A stretch of DNA of 64,000 nt from Altericroceibacterium endophyticum (GTDB lineage Bacteria; Pseudomonadota; Alphaproteobacteria; Sphingomonadales; Sphingomonadaceae). Of this stretch, positions 18,803 to 27,858 are shown piece after piece. A program made the position numbers and the translations under genes. The first letter of the stretch is position 1, and each line of letters begins with the position of its first letter. The stretch lies in contig NZ_WTYT01000003.1 of NCBI RefSeq assembly GCF_009827595.1, positions 124,001 through 188,000 of the forward strand. The letters run 5' to 3'. The notes beneath the pieces are model-generated. The model was not told the origin of the DNA. It did not search any database and saw only the letters and a program-made list of their open reading frames with translations.

Positions 18803-19147
18803 TCAACCCACGTATTGATCCATAGCGATGAACTGCTCCGGATTTTCGGCATCCAGTTCGACGATCCATATATCCGGATCCTGCCGCTTGCGCCGCTGCC
18901 AATAATCCGAAAATTCTATTTTATTTTCAGTATCTTGCTTGCGTGTGAGCGTCCATTTTCGGGTGCCATCAAGCTGCGGCATCCGCTCATAGAGACGGCA
19001 ATTTGTGCCCTTTTCGCAACAGATCACCAGGATAGTGCCAGCATCGCGTTCTCCCTTTGCCAGCACGGTTCCGAAGCCCCCTTGCTGGCCGCAAGACCTT
19101 ATCATTCCGGAAATTTCGAGATGGGCGGGGACTCGGCCTGTTTCCAT
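18803..19147 (-). CDS. DUF1491 family protein
   Basis: A 114-residue protein from the ATG at 19147, opening RVPAHLEISGMIRSCGQQGGFGTVLAKG and containing GTILVI, CRLYERMPQ and DIWIVELD, the pattern of DUF1491. The family is small, alphaproteobacterial and of unknown function. It follows the thioesterase gene by 1 base, making it the last gene of the hpf-ptsN-thioesterase operon. Longer upstream in-frame starts overlap the thioesterase and are rejected. Confidence 0.8.
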   Translation of the reverse strand: METGRVPAHLEISGMIRSCGQQGGFGTVLAKGERDAGTILVICCEKGTNCRLYERMPQLDGTRKWTLTRKQDTENKIEFSDYWQRRKRQDPDIWIVELDAENPEQFIAMDQYVG

Positions 19148-19148
19148 G

Positions 19149-19622
19149 TCAGCCCTTATCAAGATGATAGCCGTGCAGGCTGGAAAGCGGGATTTTGGAA
19201 CGCATGAAGGTGCCCGTACCGCGGCCGATTTCCTCACCGTGCTGATCCAGCAGGCGTGATTCGGCGACAAACACCCGGCGGCGGCCACTGACCCAGCGCC
19301 CCTCGGCCACGACTTCACCTTCTTTCACCGGACTGGTGAAGTGCAGGTTGAATCCAGTAGTGAGCAGGAAACGGTCGGTAACCAGCGTATTCGCCGCGTA
19401 AAAGGCCGCATCATCCAGCATCTTGAAATAGATCGTGCCATGCGCAGCGCCGGCGGCATGAAACACGCTTTCATACACGGTGAAACGTATCCGTGCCACG
19501 CCATTTTCCGGGATTTCGATGCGCGATTCAAACAAGCGGTTGATCGGCGCTGACGTATAAAGCGCTTCCAGCGCTCGATAATGGAGTTGAGCGCCGCTCT
19601 CTGGAAGATCAGGCCGCGTCAC
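19149..19622 (-). CDS. PaaI-family acyl-CoA thioesterase
   Basis: A 157-residue single hotdog-fold protein. The central HAAGAAHGTIYFKMLDDAA corresponds to the catalytic HGG-type segment and long helix of PaaI-like thioesterases, followed by NLHFTSPVKEGEV and RRRVFVAESRL strands. It probably hydrolyses an acyl-CoA; the chain specificity is not readable. The start overlaps the ptsN end by 14 bases. Confidence 0.85.
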   Translation of the reverse strand: MTRPDLPESGAQLHYRALEALYTSAPINRLFESRIEIPENGVARIRFTVYESVFHAAGAAHGTIYFKMLDDAAFYAANTLVTDRFLLTTGFNLHFTSPVKEGEVVAEGRWVSGRRRVFVAESRLLDQHGEEIGRGTGTFMRSKIPLSSLHGYHLDKG

Positions 19623-20070
19623 GGTCGGTCACATTATCGAGCAGCGCGTAAAGCGTTTCCGCATTTTCAGAACTGCTAAGCCGGTCGCGCATTTTGTCAT
19701 CCCGCACGAGGCGGGCAATGGCCGCCAGCGATTTAAGGTGGGACATGCCCGATTGTTCAGGAGAGAGAAGGCCGAAGATCAAATCGACCGGAAGGCCATC
19801 AGCAGCGTTGAAGTCCACTGGCTCTTCCAGTCTGATAACGCCGGCAACCGGACGCTGCAGACCGGGAATACGCGAATGAGGAATGGCCACGCCGTTACCG
19901 AAGCCGGTTGAACCCAGATTTTCCCGCTCCTGCAGCCGCTCGGCTACAAGATCGCTATCGCTGCGATAGACTGATGCCAGCAGTGCCGAAAGTTGGCGCA
20001 GCACGTCTTGCTTGTCGGTAGCTGACGCGATCATCACGGCTTCAGGCTTCAGGGAAAAAAGACCATTCAT
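19609..20070 (-). CDS. ptsN: PTS IIA-like nitrogen regulatory protein PtsN (EIIA-Ntr)
   Basis: A 153-residue EIIA-Ntr phosphoacceptor of the nitrogen-related phosphotransferase chain, which controls potassium transport and stringent-response enzymes in proteobacteria. The active-site histidine is H65 in GVAIPHSRI; the surrounding ERENLGSTGFGNG is typical. It lies downstream of hpf, the usual proteobacterial order (rpoN-hpf-ptsN), although rpoN is not present here. A hairpin separates it from hpf. Confidence 0.93.
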   Translation of the reverse strand: MNGLFSLKPEAVMIASATDKQDVLRQLSALLASVYRSDSDLVAERLQERENLGSTGFGNGVAIPHSRIPGLQRPVAGVIRLEEPVDFNAADGLPVDLIFGLLSPEQSGMSHLKSLAAIARLVRDDKMRDRLSSSENAETLYALLDNVTDRDAA

Positions 20071-20116
20071 ATTTGTTCATTCGTATCAAACGGCACAGCT
20101 TATATACGTGCTGAAA

Positions 20117-20140
20117 GGGCGGCAGTATTATCTGCCGCCC
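20117..20140 (-). terminator. Intercistronic hairpin between hpf and ptsN
   Basis: A perfect 9-bp stem, GGGCGGCAG at 20117-20125 with CTGCCGCCC at 20132-20140 and a 6-base AT loop. On the minus strand it is followed by only TTTCAG, so it may be a leaky terminator or an RNA-stability element that sets the hpf to ptsN ratio. Confidence 0.5.
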
Positions 20141-20187
20141 CAGCGAGCAAACCATGTAAAGGGATGCCGTTGGCATAATAACCAGCG

Positions 20188-20754
20188 CTATTTTGCAGGT
20201 TCTACCCATCCAATAGTGCTATCTTCCCGGCGGTACACCATATTATGGCGGCCGGTGCCAGCGTTTTTAAAGAACAACGCATTCGTATGTTGAAGATCGA
20301 GCAGCATCACCGCGTCGGATACGCTGACTTCCGGGACATTAATCTGCGTTTCAGCAACCACTGCGGGTGCTTCGCTGGTGATTTCGTCCTGTTCGCGCTC
20401 TTCCGCGAAGACCGTATAGGCTGCGTTTTCCGCATCAGCTGCACGCTGCATCTGATTGTGGCGATCTTTCAGACGACGCTTGTAACGGCGCAGCTGCTTT
20501 TCGATCTTGTCAGCCGCCTGATCAAAGGCGGGATGCGCTTCCTGCGCCTGGCCGTGACTCTTGAGAATCAGGCCATTCATGACATGCATGACGATATCGC
20601 ATGAAAAGGCACTCGCGGGTGCTTTACCGAAAGTCACAGAGGAGGAGATCGCGCGACTGAAATATTTCTCGACTATGGCCGACAATCTGTCGGTTGCGTG
20701 ATCCTGGAGGGCCGAGCCGGTTTCCATTTGATGACCGGATACGCGAATATCCAT
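20188..20754 (-). CDS. hpf: Ribosome hibernation-promoting factor, long form
   Basis: A 188-residue long HPF. The N-terminal HPF/YfiA domain (1-105: MDIRVSGHQMETGSALQDHA, FGKAPASAFSCDIVMHVMNG) binds the 30S decoding centre. A linker follows, then the C-terminal dimerisation domain (about 132-188: INVPEVSVSDAVMLLDLQHTNALFFKN), which joins two 70S into inactive 100S particles. A strong AAGGAG ribosome-binding site lies before the ATG. It is the first gene of the ptsN-thioesterase-DUF1491 cluster. Confidence 0.94.
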   Translation of the reverse strand: MDIRVSGHQMETGSALQDHATDRLSAIVEKYFSRAISSSVTFGKAPASAFSCDIVMHVMNGLILKSHGQAQEAHPAFDQAADKIEKQLRRYKRRLKDRHNQMQRAADAENAAYTVFAEEREQDEITSEAPAVVAETQINVPEVSVSDAVMLLDLQHTNALFFKNAGTGRHNMVYRREDSTIGWVEPAK

Positions 20755-20809
20755 CAGAAGGTTTCTCCTTATTATGTTTCTCGTTCGCTATGAGACGACG
20801 AGCTCTTAC

Positions 20810-21493
20810 TCATTGCGCCCATAGTGGTGAATCTAACGTTTCTAAGAATGCTTTGTGCCGGGAGATTTCCTCCGCACTGGCGGAATGTGGCCGGGCTGCG
20901 CGAAATTCACGGCGGCGCGGCTTTACGGTGGTCGTCGAAGTGTCCGACTCTTTCGTTTCAGCTGCCAGTTCCAGCCCAATCTGCCGCCCGCCCGTCAGCT
21001 CTACATATACCTGGGCGAGCAATTCAGCGTCGAGCAGTGCCCCATGTTTTACACGGTGGCTGCGATCAATCCCGTAACGGTTGCATAAGGCATCCAGCGT
21101 GTGCTTCGCACCCGGATGACGCCGCCGCGCAATCGCGAGCGTATCGACCATCCGTTCAAGCGATATTTCAGGCTGTCCGCAAAAAGCCAGTTCGGCATTC
21201 AGAAAGCCAAAGTCGAATTGCGCATTATGCGCAACCAGCGGGGAATCCCCCATAAAGGCGAGCATATCCGCCACGCCATCGGCAAAACGCGGCTTATCTG
21301 CCAGAAATGCTTCCGACAGGCCGTGCACCGCCTCTGCTTCAGCCGGCATGGAGCGATCCGGATTATAATAGGCGTGAAAGCTTTCCCCCGTGGGAATACG
21401 ATTGATCAGCTCCACACAGCCGAGTTCGACCATCCGATCGCCATTACGGGGATCAAGGCCGGTGGTTTCTGTATCAAAGACAATTTCACGCAT
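20810..21493 (-). CDS. dnaQ: DNA polymerase III subunit epsilon
   Basis: A 227-residue 3'-5' proofreading exonuclease. DEDDh motifs are present: Exo I FDTETTGLDP (D7, E9), Exo II AHNAQFDFGFLN and Exo III with KHGALLDAELLAQVY. The C-terminal tail binds the polymerase subunit. The ATG at 21493 starts directly at MREIVFDTETTGL. It is the most origin-distal gene of the leftward ppsR-maf-aroE-coaE-dnaQ group, the same order as in other alphaproteobacteria near oriC. Confidence 0.93.
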   Translation of the reverse strand: MREIVFDTETTGLDPRNGDRMVELGCVELINRIPTGESFHAYYNPDRSMPAEAEAVHGLSEAFLADKPRFADGVADMLAFMGDSPLVAHNAQFDFGFLNAELAFCGQPEISLERMVDTLAIARRRHPGAKHTLDALCNRYGIDRSHRVKHGALLDAELLAQVYVELTGGRQIGLELAAETKESDTSTTTVKPRRREFRAARPHSASAEEISRHKAFLETLDSPLWAQ

Positions 21494-21550
21494 GGGTTGA
21501 TTATCCTGCCCGTGCCACACTTACGCAAGAGCGAATGGACCGAATTCGGA

Positions 21551-22141
21551 TCAGTTTGACAGGCTCGTCACCAGCTTTTCTACGGCGGCACGCGTTTCCT
21601 CCAGCGTGGTGCCGGTATCGATGATGAAATCTGCCCGTTCCCGCTTCTCCGCATCTGGCATTTGCAGACCAAGGATTTCTGCAAAGCGCTGCTCGGTCAT
21701 ATTCGGCCGGGCCAGCACGCGCGTGCGCTGAACCGCGGCAGGGGCTGACACGACGGCAACAGCGTCAATGTCGCTATACCCCCCCTTTTCGAACAAGAGC
21801 GGAATATCGAACACCACCAATGCCGCATGGCCATGTTTGGCCAGAAACGATTCCCGTTCAGCCCGCACCGCCGGATGAACCAGGCCCTCCAACCGGGCGA
21901 GGGCCGCCGCATCACCAAACACCTGTGCGCCCAGTGCTGCCCGATCGACCCCTTCGGGGCCAGTTGTGCCGGGAAAGGCGCGTTCGATTACATCCAGTAA
22001 CGCGCCATCCGGCCCCTGCATCCGGCGCACTTCGGCATCGGCATCGAATACGGGAACGCCGCAATCGCGAAACATCGCCGCCACCGTGGATTTGCCCATC
22101 CCGATGGACCCGGTGAGGCCGAGAATGAAGGGGCGGCTCAT
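21551..22141 (-). CDS. coaE: Dephospho-CoA kinase
   Basis: A 196-residue P-loop kinase catalysing the last step of coenzyme A synthesis. The Walker A motif is GLTGSIGMGKST at residues 8-19; also visible are FDADAEVRRM and VVFDIPLLFEKG, the CoA-binding and lid regions. It is 9 bases downstream of aroE, in one operon. Confidence 0.94.
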   Translation of the reverse strand: MSRPFILGLTGSIGMGKSTVAAMFRDCGVPVFDADAEVRRMQGPDGALLDVIERAFPGTTGPEGVDRAALGAQVFGDAAALARLEGLVHPAVRAERESFLAKHGHAALVVFDIPLLFEKGGYSDIDAVAVVSAPAAVQRTRVLARPNMTEQRFAEILGLQMPDAEKRERADFIIDTGTTLEETRAAVEKLVTSLSN

Positions 22142-22150
22142 CGCGGTGAA

Positions 22151-23011
22151 TCAGCTCTCAAGCAATTGGCGCAGAGCCGCGTCCCGGTCGTCACGCGGCG
22201 GTGTCTGATTGAAGAACAGGCTGAAAGCTTCCGCCGCCTGACCGATCAACATGTTGAGCCCATCAAGCGTTTCGAAACCCCGGCTGCGCGCTTCGGTCAG
22301 AAGCGGCGTTTGCAGGGGATGCGTCACAATATCATAGACCACACTGCCGGGCGGAATATGGCTGTGATGCAGGTCCAGGGGCGGCTGGCCATCCATGCCC
22401 AGTGGGCTGGCATTGACCAGCAGATCGAAGCATCCTTCACGGTCATCAAAGGCAAAATCGGTCGGTTCGGCAAAATGGGTCAGCGGAGCCACGTGGTGTT
22501 CACCCTCTGGATCAAGCTCATCAAGCAAGGCGCGCGCTTTTTCAGGATCGCGCCCGGCCACGACCAGCATGACATTCTGATCCGCCAGCGCCGCGATGAC
22601 CGCCCGCGCCGCGCCGCCCGTGCCCATAATCCGCGCCATCCGGAAATAATGGGTCTGCGCCAGATGATCACGCAATGGCTCCAGAAAGCCCGCAACATCG
22701 GTGTTATATCCGGTAAGCGATCCGTCATCTTCGCGGATGATGGTGTTCACGGCATTGATCCGTGCCGCAAGTGGATCAAGCCGATCGAGCGCAGCGATCA
22801 CCGCCTGCTTATGCGGCATGGTGACATTGCAGCCGCGCCAGTCCGGATCAGCCCGCCGCTCGGCCAGATAGGATTGCAGCGCCTCGGCCGGCACATGGCA
22901 TGCACGGTAATCGGCATCAATCCCAAGCCTGTCGATCCAGAATTTGTGAATGATCGGAGATTTGGACTGGACGATCGGATCACCAATCACTTCGGCATAA
23001 GGCCGGCTCAT
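22151..23011 (-). CDS. aroE: Shikimate dehydrogenase (NADP+)
   Basis: A 286-residue enzyme of aromatic amino-acid synthesis reducing 3-dehydroshikimate. The N-terminal substrate domain has PIVQSKSP and NVTMPHK with the catalytic Lys; [12 protein letters not shown] and a Rossmann [14 protein letters not shown] follow. Its ATG overlaps the maf stop by 4 bases (ATGA), giving translational coupling. Confidence 0.94.
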   Translation of the reverse strand: MSRPYAEVIGDPIVQSKSPIIHKFWIDRLGIDADYRACHVPAEALQSYLAERRADPDWRGCNVTMPHKQAVIAALDRLDPLAARINAVNTIIREDDGSLTGYNTDVAGFLEPLRDHLAQTHYFRMARIMGTGGAARAVIAALADQNVMLVVAGRDPEKARALLDELDPEGEHHVAPLTHFAEPTDFAFDDREGCFDLLVNASPLGMDGQPPLDLHHSHIPPGSVVYDIVTHPLQTPLLTEARSRGFETLDGLNMLIGQAAEAFSLFFNQTPPRDDRDAALRQLLES

Positions 23012-23592
23012 TGCTGCAACTCTCCCTGTTCACGCAGCGCGCCCAAGACCGGAATCAAAGGCATGCCGAGCACGGTAAACTGGTCTCCTTCGATCCGTTC
23101 GAACAATTGCACGCCCATTGCTTCAATCCGGAATACGCCGACGCAATAGGATACTTCGGGCCATTCCGCCTCAAGATAGCTTTCAATGAACTGATCCGAC
23201 AAAGGGCGGACATGCAGAGTGGCACAATCGGCATGCGTCCAGATGGCGCGCCCCTCTCGCGCAAGAACCGCGGCCGAATGAAGCTCCATCCGTTTTCCGG
23301 AAAAGGCCCGCAGATGTTCAGCCGCCTGCTCCCGGCTGGCTGGCTTGTCGAACCGCTGCCCGTCGACACTGACCAGTGAATCGCTGCCCAATGTCAGCGT
23401 GGCGTCACCCGGTTCGGAAATAGCCAGAGCCTTGGCCTGTGCCAGCGCCGCCGCAATGAGCGGCGGCGGCGCGGCGCCCAGTTCGGCTTCCAACGCCCGT
23501 TCATCCACATTGGCCGGACAGCTTTCAAATTGCACACCGGCGGCGCGCAGCATCGCCTGCCGCGATGCGCTCTTCGATGCCAGACGGATCAT
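23008..23592 (-). CDS. maf: Maf-family nucleotide pyrophosphatase
   Basis: A 194-residue Maf/YhdE-type nucleoside triphosphate pyrophosphatase with the N-terminal [12 protein letters not shown] loop, a [14 protein letters not shown] metal site and KPASREQA. Maf proteins hydrolyse modified or canonical NTPs, cleaning the nucleotide pool, and have been linked to septum control. Its start overlaps the ppsR stop by 4 bases. Confidence 0.92.
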   Translation of the reverse strand: MIRLASKSASRQAMLRAAGVQFESCPANVDERALEAELGAAPPPLIAAALAQAKALAISEPGDATLTLGSDSLVSVDGQRFDKPASREQAAEHLRAFSGKRMELHSAAVLAREGRAIWTHADCATLHVRPLSDQFIESYLEAEWPEVSYCVGVFRIEAMGVQLFERIEGDQFTVLGMPLIPVLGALREQGELQQ

Positions 23593-24434
23593 ATCGGCTT
23601 AGGCCCCACGCGCGGCGGAATCTCCCGCGCTTCGCGTTCATTATACAGGCGGATCACTGCGGCGGCGGTTTCCTCGATCGACCGGCGGGTCACATCAATC
23701 ACCGGCCACCCATTATCGGCGAACATCCGACGGGCAAATACGACTTCCTTCTCGACCTTTTCTTCATCCACATAGGATGTTTCGGTCGCTTCATTCAGCA
23801 GCAGCAAGCGGTTGCGGCGGATCTGGATCAACCGGCGCGGCGCAGTGGTCAGACCCACGATCAGCGGCCTGCGCAAGCTGAACAGAGCCGGCGGCGGCGG
23901 GCTTTCCACCACCAGCGGAATATTCGCCACCTTGTAACCGCGATTGGCCAGATAGATGCTCGTCGGGGTCTTGGAACTGCGCGATACCCCCGCCAACAGG
24001 ATATCCGCCTGTTCCCATTCCTCCCACGCAATTCCGTCATCATGGGCAATGGTGAATTGAATCGCATCCACGCGCGCGAAATAGGCATCATCCAGCACGT
24101 GCTGACGCCCTGGGCGGCCCTTGGCCTCCTGCCCCAGAAGATCTTCCAGCGCGGTGGTCACCGTATCCAGCGCCGCGACATGCGGCAGGCCCAAAGTGCG
24201 GCACCGCTCCTCAAGATGTTTGCGGGTGTCCGGATTGACCAGAGTGAACAGCACCAGCCCGGGATTGGCCTTCAATTCGCCGACAATCCGGTCAAGATGC
24301 TGCAATGATCGGACCATGGGCCAGAAATGGCGGATAACCTGGGCATCGTCGAATTGCGCCAAGGCCGCCTTGGCCACCATTTCCAGTGTTTCGCCGGTTG
24401 AATCCGATACGAGATGAAGGTGAATACGGGACAT
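23589..24434 (-). CDS. ppsR: Pyruvate,phosphate dikinase / PEP synthase regulatory kinase-phosphorylase (DUF299)
   Basis: A 281-residue bifunctional kinase/Pi-dependent pyrophosphorylase that controls PEP synthase or PPDK. The family starts with [21 protein letters not shown] and carries the phosphate-binding [11 protein letters not shown] near residue 155. The ATG at 24434 matches the family start; the open frame above it runs into the predicted origin and is not coding. It is the homologue of the gene bordering the origin (RP001) in Rickettsia and Caulobacter, and heads the leftward operon with maf, aroE, coaE and dnaQ. Confidence 0.9.
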   Translation of the reverse strand: MSRIHLHLVSDSTGETLEMVAKAALAQFDDAQVIRHFWPMVRSLQHLDRIVGELKANPGLVLFTLVNPDTRKHLEERCRTLGLPHVAALDTVTTALEDLLGQEAKGRPGRQHVLDDAYFARVDAIQFTIAHDDGIAWEEWEQADILLAGVSRSSKTPTSIYLANRGYKVANIPLVVESPPPPALFSLRRPLIVGLTTAPRRLIQIRRNRLLLLNEATETSYVDEEKVEKEVVFARRMFADNGWPVIDVTRRSIEETAAAVIRLYNEREAREIPPRVGPKPI

Positions 24435-24764
24435 GAAGAGGCTGGATTTCCAATTCGGCAGGCTTGTGGACAGGCATGGCATAAACCACGGGATAAGGCT
24501 GGGGACAAGTTCGGGGACAATATTCACCCCCACTGACAGGTGATTCGTACCGGACTCTTTGGACAGGCTCGCGGACTTATCCCGTGGCTGGGGATAATGG
24601 GGATAAGAGTCGTTTGACTCAAAGCCGGTGCAGAGTCGGTCACGGCGCCAGACCTGTTCAAGCCGGGAGAAATCGGGCAGAGGCGAGCAATCCCCGATTT
24701 CCACAGGACCAACTGAGTCTTACAACCTATTTAATAAAACTATTTATTTTGATTGGACGTTCGA
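24435..24764. other. Predicted chromosomal replication origin (oriC)
   Basis: A 330-base gene-free region between ppsR (leftward) and hemE (rightward), the established position of the origin in Caulobacter and Rickettsia. It contains GGGATAA at 24490-24496, 24591-24597 and 24600-24606, and TTATCCC at 24577-24583. The first and last lie in a perfect 12-bp inverted repeat (CCACGGGATAAG at 24486-24497; CTTATCCCGTGG at 24576-24587). DnaA-box-like sites are TGTGGACAG at 24465 and ATTTCCACA at 24697. A tandem GGGGACAA lies near 24501-24520. An AT-rich stretch at 24720-24752 next to hemE could be the unwinding element. Strict TTATCCACA boxes are absent, so the assignment rests mainly on gene context and repeats. 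Confidence 0.75.
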
Positions 24765-25790
24765 ATGCCCGGTAGTCTTCTCGAAACGCTGAAAGGCAAA
24801 GTCACCAGCCAGCGTCCTGTTTGGCTCATGCGTCAGGCCGGCCGCTATCTCCCCGAATATCGTGCGTTGCGCGCGGAAAAGGGCGGATTTCTCGATCTCG
24901 TCTATGATTCAGCCGCTGCTGCGGAAGTGACTCTGCAACCCATTCGCCGCTTTGGCTTTGAAGGTGCGATCCTGTTTTCCGATATTCTGATCGTTCCCTA
25001 TGCAATGGGGCAGGATCTGCGTTTCGTCGCAGGCGAGGGGCCGCGTCTTTCCCCCACGCTGGTGGATCATGCCCTGGACGAGCTCTCAGCGGTGCCTGAG
25101 CGTCTTGAGCCTATCTATCGCACCGTGACCATGGTGAAGGAGCAATTGAGCTCTGAGACCACCCTGCTGGGCTTCGCAGGCAGTCCTTGGACCGTCGCAA
25201 CCTATATGGTGGCTGGGCAGGGGAGCCGGGATCAACATATTGCCCGCAAACAGGCCTATGCCGACCCGCAGGCCTTCGGCGAGCTGATTCAGCAGATCAT
25301 CGACATCACCGTTACCTATCTGCGCGGACAAATCGATGCCGGTGCAGAGGCGGTTCAATTGTTCGATAGCTGGGCAGGGAGCCTGTCGCCCGCGCAGTTC
25401 GAACGCTGGGTCATCGCGCCCAATGCGCAAATTGTTGAGCGTCTGAAGGAAAGCCATCCCGACACGCCGATCATTGGCTTTCCGAAGGGTGCCGGCGCGA
25501 AATTGCCAGCCTATGCGCGCGAAACGGGCGTTGACGCGCTCGGCCTTGATGAAACCATCAACCCTGAATGGGCGGCGCGCGAATTGCCCGACAATCTTCC
25601 GGTGCAAGGCAATTTCGATCCGCTGTTGCTGCTCGCCGGGGGTGCCGAAATGGAGCAGGGCGCACGGCGCATTCTGTCCGCCTTTGAAGGCCGCCCGCAT
25701 ATCTTCAATCTGGGTCATGGCATCGACAAGGAAACACCGATCGCCCATGTTGAGGCGCTGCTGGCCGCAATCCGTCAACCACAGGGGTGA
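24765..25790 (+). CDS. hemE: Uroporphyrinogen decarboxylase
   Basis: A 341-residue cytoplasmic enzyme decarboxylating uroporphyrinogen III to coproporphyrinogen III in haem synthesis. It has the N-terminal signature PVWLMRQAGRYLPEYR, an ILFSDILIVPYAMG motif with the catalytic Asp, GFAGSPWTVATYM, and the C-terminal FNLGHGI. The ATG at 24765 is chosen; an in-frame TTG at 24753 lies in the AT-rich element. It borders the predicted origin and leads the rightward hemE-hemJ-rho group, as in many alphaproteobacteria. Confidence 0.95.
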   Translation: MPGSLLETLKGKVTSQRPVWLMRQAGRYLPEYRALRAEKGGFLDLVYDSAAAAEVTLQPIRRFGFEGAILFSDILIVPYAMGQDLRFVAGEGPRLSPTLVDHALDELSAVPERLEPIYRTVTMVKEQLSSETTLLGFAGSPWTVATYMVAGQGSRDQHIARKQAYADPQAFGELIQQIIDITVTYLRGQIDAGAEAVQLFDSWAGSLSPAQFERWVIAPNAQIVERLKESHPDTPIIGFPKGAGAKLPAYARETGVDALGLDETINPEWAARELPDNLPVQGNFDPLLLLAGGAEMEQGARRILSAFEGRPHIFNLGHGIDKETPIAHVEALLAAIRQPQG

Positions 25791-25823
25791 CGTAAGGCTG
25801 GATTGCGCCTAGATATTACCCTT

Positions 25824-26267
25824 ATGCAGGACGCACTTTCCATGATCTATCTCTGGCTCAAGGCCGGCCATATCATTTTCGTGATCTTCTGGATGGCGGG
25901 GCTATTCATGCTGCCGCGCTATTTCGTCTATCATCAGGAAACGGCTCCGGATTCGCCGGAAAATGCGCTTTGGGTGGATCGGGAGCGCAAATTGCTCAAG
26001 ATCATCCTGCTGCCTTCGATCATCGTCGTCTGGGTCTTCGGGATCGCACTTGCATCCAGCATTGGTGCATGGTCGCAAGGCTGGTTTCATGCAAAATTGC
26101 TGCTGGTTCTGATATTGAGCGGCTATCATGGCTGGCTGTCGGCCTATGCGAAGAAACTCGCCCGCGGCGAACGGCCGTTTACCGGCAAGAAATTGCGCCT
26201 GCTTAATGAAGTTCCCGGTGTTGCGGCGGCCCTGATTGTGATTCTGGTGGTCGTCAAACCGTTCTGA
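25824..26267 (+). CDS. hemJ: Protoporphyrinogen oxidase HemJ
   Basis: A protein of about 147 residues with four transmembrane helices, of the HemJ (CopD-like/UPF0093) family, oxidising protoporphyrinogen IX in the penultimate step of haem synthesis. The first helix carries the conserved His and Trp (KAGHIIFVIFWMAGLFMLPR), followed by FVYH; K and R residues in YAKKLARG and NEVPG near the end also fit. Starts at 25824 or 25842 are both plausible. Its place directly after hemE supports the assignment. Confidence 0.87.
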   Translation: MQDALSMIYLWLKAGHIIFVIFWMAGLFMLPRYFVYHQETAPDSPENALWVDRERKLLKIILLPSIIVVWVFGIALASSIGAWSQGWFHAKLLLVLILSGYHGWLSAYAKKLARGERPFTGKKLRLLNEVPGVAAALIVILVVVKPF

Positions 26268-26516
26268 TTGCAGGCAAAATGGCACTATGCTGCCGATCCT
26301 GAGCTGATTTTTCCTGAAAGGCTTGCGAGCCGGGCTGTCTTGCAGAATCTGGCGTCGCTTTGACCAAAGTGCTGCCTTGTTGTTTTGCGAATTGACGCGC
26401 TGTGATGGCAGGCCTATTTATCCGCGAACCGGCAGAGATCGCCTCATGGTGATCGGGCCTGCTTTCTCCAAGCCCATATTGGCCGCCGGCATCCCTTTAT
26501 TGGTGGAACTCCACAG

Positions 26517-27773
26517 ATGCACTTAAAACAATTGAAACAGCGGGCGCCGGCAGAACTGGTGTCCATGGCCGAAGATCTGGGGGTCGAAAACGCCTCCACG
26601 ATGCGCCGTCAGGATCTGATGTTCGCAATCCTGAAAGAAGTCGCGGATGATGGTGAGGAAATCCTCGGCATCGGCACGATCGAAGTTCTTCAGGACGGCT
26701 TCGGATTCCTGCGTAGCCCGGAAGCCAATTATCTGGCTGGCCCGGACGATATTTATGTTTCGCCCAATCAGGTCCGCAAATTCGGTTTGCGCACCGGTGA
26801 TACGGTGGAAGCTGAAATTCGTGCACCGCGCGATGGGGAGCGTTATTTCGCTCTGACGAAGCTGCTGAAGGTCAATTATGATGATCCTGATGCGGTGCGC
26901 CACCGCACCAATTTCGACAATCTCACCCCGCTTTATCCGGATAGCCGGCTGAATCTGGACACGATCGACCCCACGGTGAAGGACAAGTCCGCCCGGGTGA
27001 TCGATCTGATCTCACCGCAGGGCAAGGGTCAGCGCGCCCTGATCGTCGCCCCGCCGCGTACGGGTAAGACCGTTCTGCTGCAGAACATTGCCAAGGCGAT
27101 CACGGACAACCACCCCGAGGTGTTCCTGCTGGTTCTGCTGGTCGATGAACGCCCGGAAGAAGTCACCGATATGCAGCGTTCGGTGAAGGGTGAGGTCATC
27201 TCCTCGACCTTTGATGAACCCGCTCAGCGTCACGTCCAGGTTGCTGAAATGGTGATCGAAAAGGCGAAACGTCTGGTTGAGCATAAGAAGGATGTGGTGA
27301 TCCTGCTGGATTCCATCACCCGTCTTGGCCGTGCGTACAACACTGTGGTGCCCAGCTCCGGCAAGGTGCTGACCGGTGGTGTCGATGCCAATGCGCTGCA
27401 GCGTCCGAAGCGGTTCTTCGGTGCGGCCCGTAACATCGAGGAAGGCGGTTCGCTCTCCATCATCGCCACTGCGCTGATCGATACGGGCAGCCGTATGGAC
27501 GAGGTGATCTTTGAAGAATTCAAGGGCACCGGCAACTCCGAAATCGTGCTGGATCGCAAGGTCGCCGATAAGCGGATCTTCCCGGCTCTGGATGTCGGCA
27601 AGTCCGGCACGCGTAAGGAAGAGCTGCTGGTCGATAAGGAACAGCTATCCAAAATGTGGGTGCTGCGCCGGATTCTGATGCAGATGGGGACGATAGATTC
27701 GATGGAATTCCTGCTCGACAAGATGAAGGATTCCAAGACCAACGAAGATTTCTTCGCCACGATGAATCAGTAA
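26517..27773 (+). CDS. rho: Transcription termination factor Rho
   Basis: A 418-residue hexameric RNA translocase. An N-terminal Rho_N helix bundle ([22 protein letters not shown]) is followed by the cold-shock-like RNA-binding domain (GFGFLRS at 61-67), Walker A APPRTGKT at 178-185, a [11 protein letters not shown] motif and the R-loop region. The length and domain order are ordinary. The 249-base leader (26268-26516) has no gene; rho genes are often autoregulated by Rho-dependent attenuation there, but no specific structure stood out. A strong bidirectional terminator follows. Confidence 0.96.
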   Translation: MHLKQLKQRAPAELVSMAEDLGVENASTMRRQDLMFAILKEVADDGEEILGIGTIEVLQDGFGFLRSPEANYLAGPDDIYVSPNQVRKFGLRTGDTVEAEIRAPRDGERYFALTKLLKVNYDDPDAVRHRTNFDNLTPLYPDSRLNLDTIDPTVKDKSARVIDLISPQGKGQRALIVAPPRTGKTVLLQNIAKAITDNHPEVFLLVLLVDERPEEVTDMQRSVKGEVISSTFDEPAQRHVQVAEMVIEKAKRLVEHKKDVVILLDSITRLGRAYNTVVPSSGKVLTGGVDANALQRPKRFFGAARNIEEGGSLSIIATALIDTGSRMDEVIFEEFKGTGNSEIVLDRKVADKRIFPALDVGKSGTRKEELLVDKEQLSKMWVLRRILMQMGTIDSMEFLLDKMKDSKTNEDFFATMNQ

Positions 27774-27792
27774 ATTCATCCGAAGCAATTAA

Positions 27793-27830
27793 AAAGCGGG
27801 CGGAAACCTTATCGGCTTTCCGCCCGCTTT
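27793..27830. terminator. Bidirectional terminator between rho and the dienelactone hydrolase gene
   Basis: A perfect 14-bp stem, 27793-27806 (AAAGCGGGCGGAAA) with 27817-27830 (TTTCCGCCCGCTTT), and a 10-base loop. A-rich and T-rich ends give a U-tract for either strand, serving both convergent genes. Confidence 0.9.
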
Positions 27831-27858
27831 CAGTTTGAAATGACTATTTCGGCGCGGC

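Noticed and set aside
18790-18805. parS-like half site near 18.79 kb (TTTCACGTGG)
   Set aside because: Only one arm matches; the other arm (GGTCAA) has several mismatches.
24435-24704. N-terminal extension of the ppsR product by 90 residues
   Set aside because: The family begins at [16 protein letters not shown]; the extension has no family pattern and covers the repeat-rich origin.
24465-24705. Strict DnaA boxes (TTATCCACA) in the origin region
   Set aside because: Only degenerate matches with one or two mismatches were found; the origin call does not rest on them.
24731-24746. CtrA-type TTAA-N7-TTAA site in the origin's AT-rich part
   Set aside because: Only the first TTAA is present; the second half reads ATTT.
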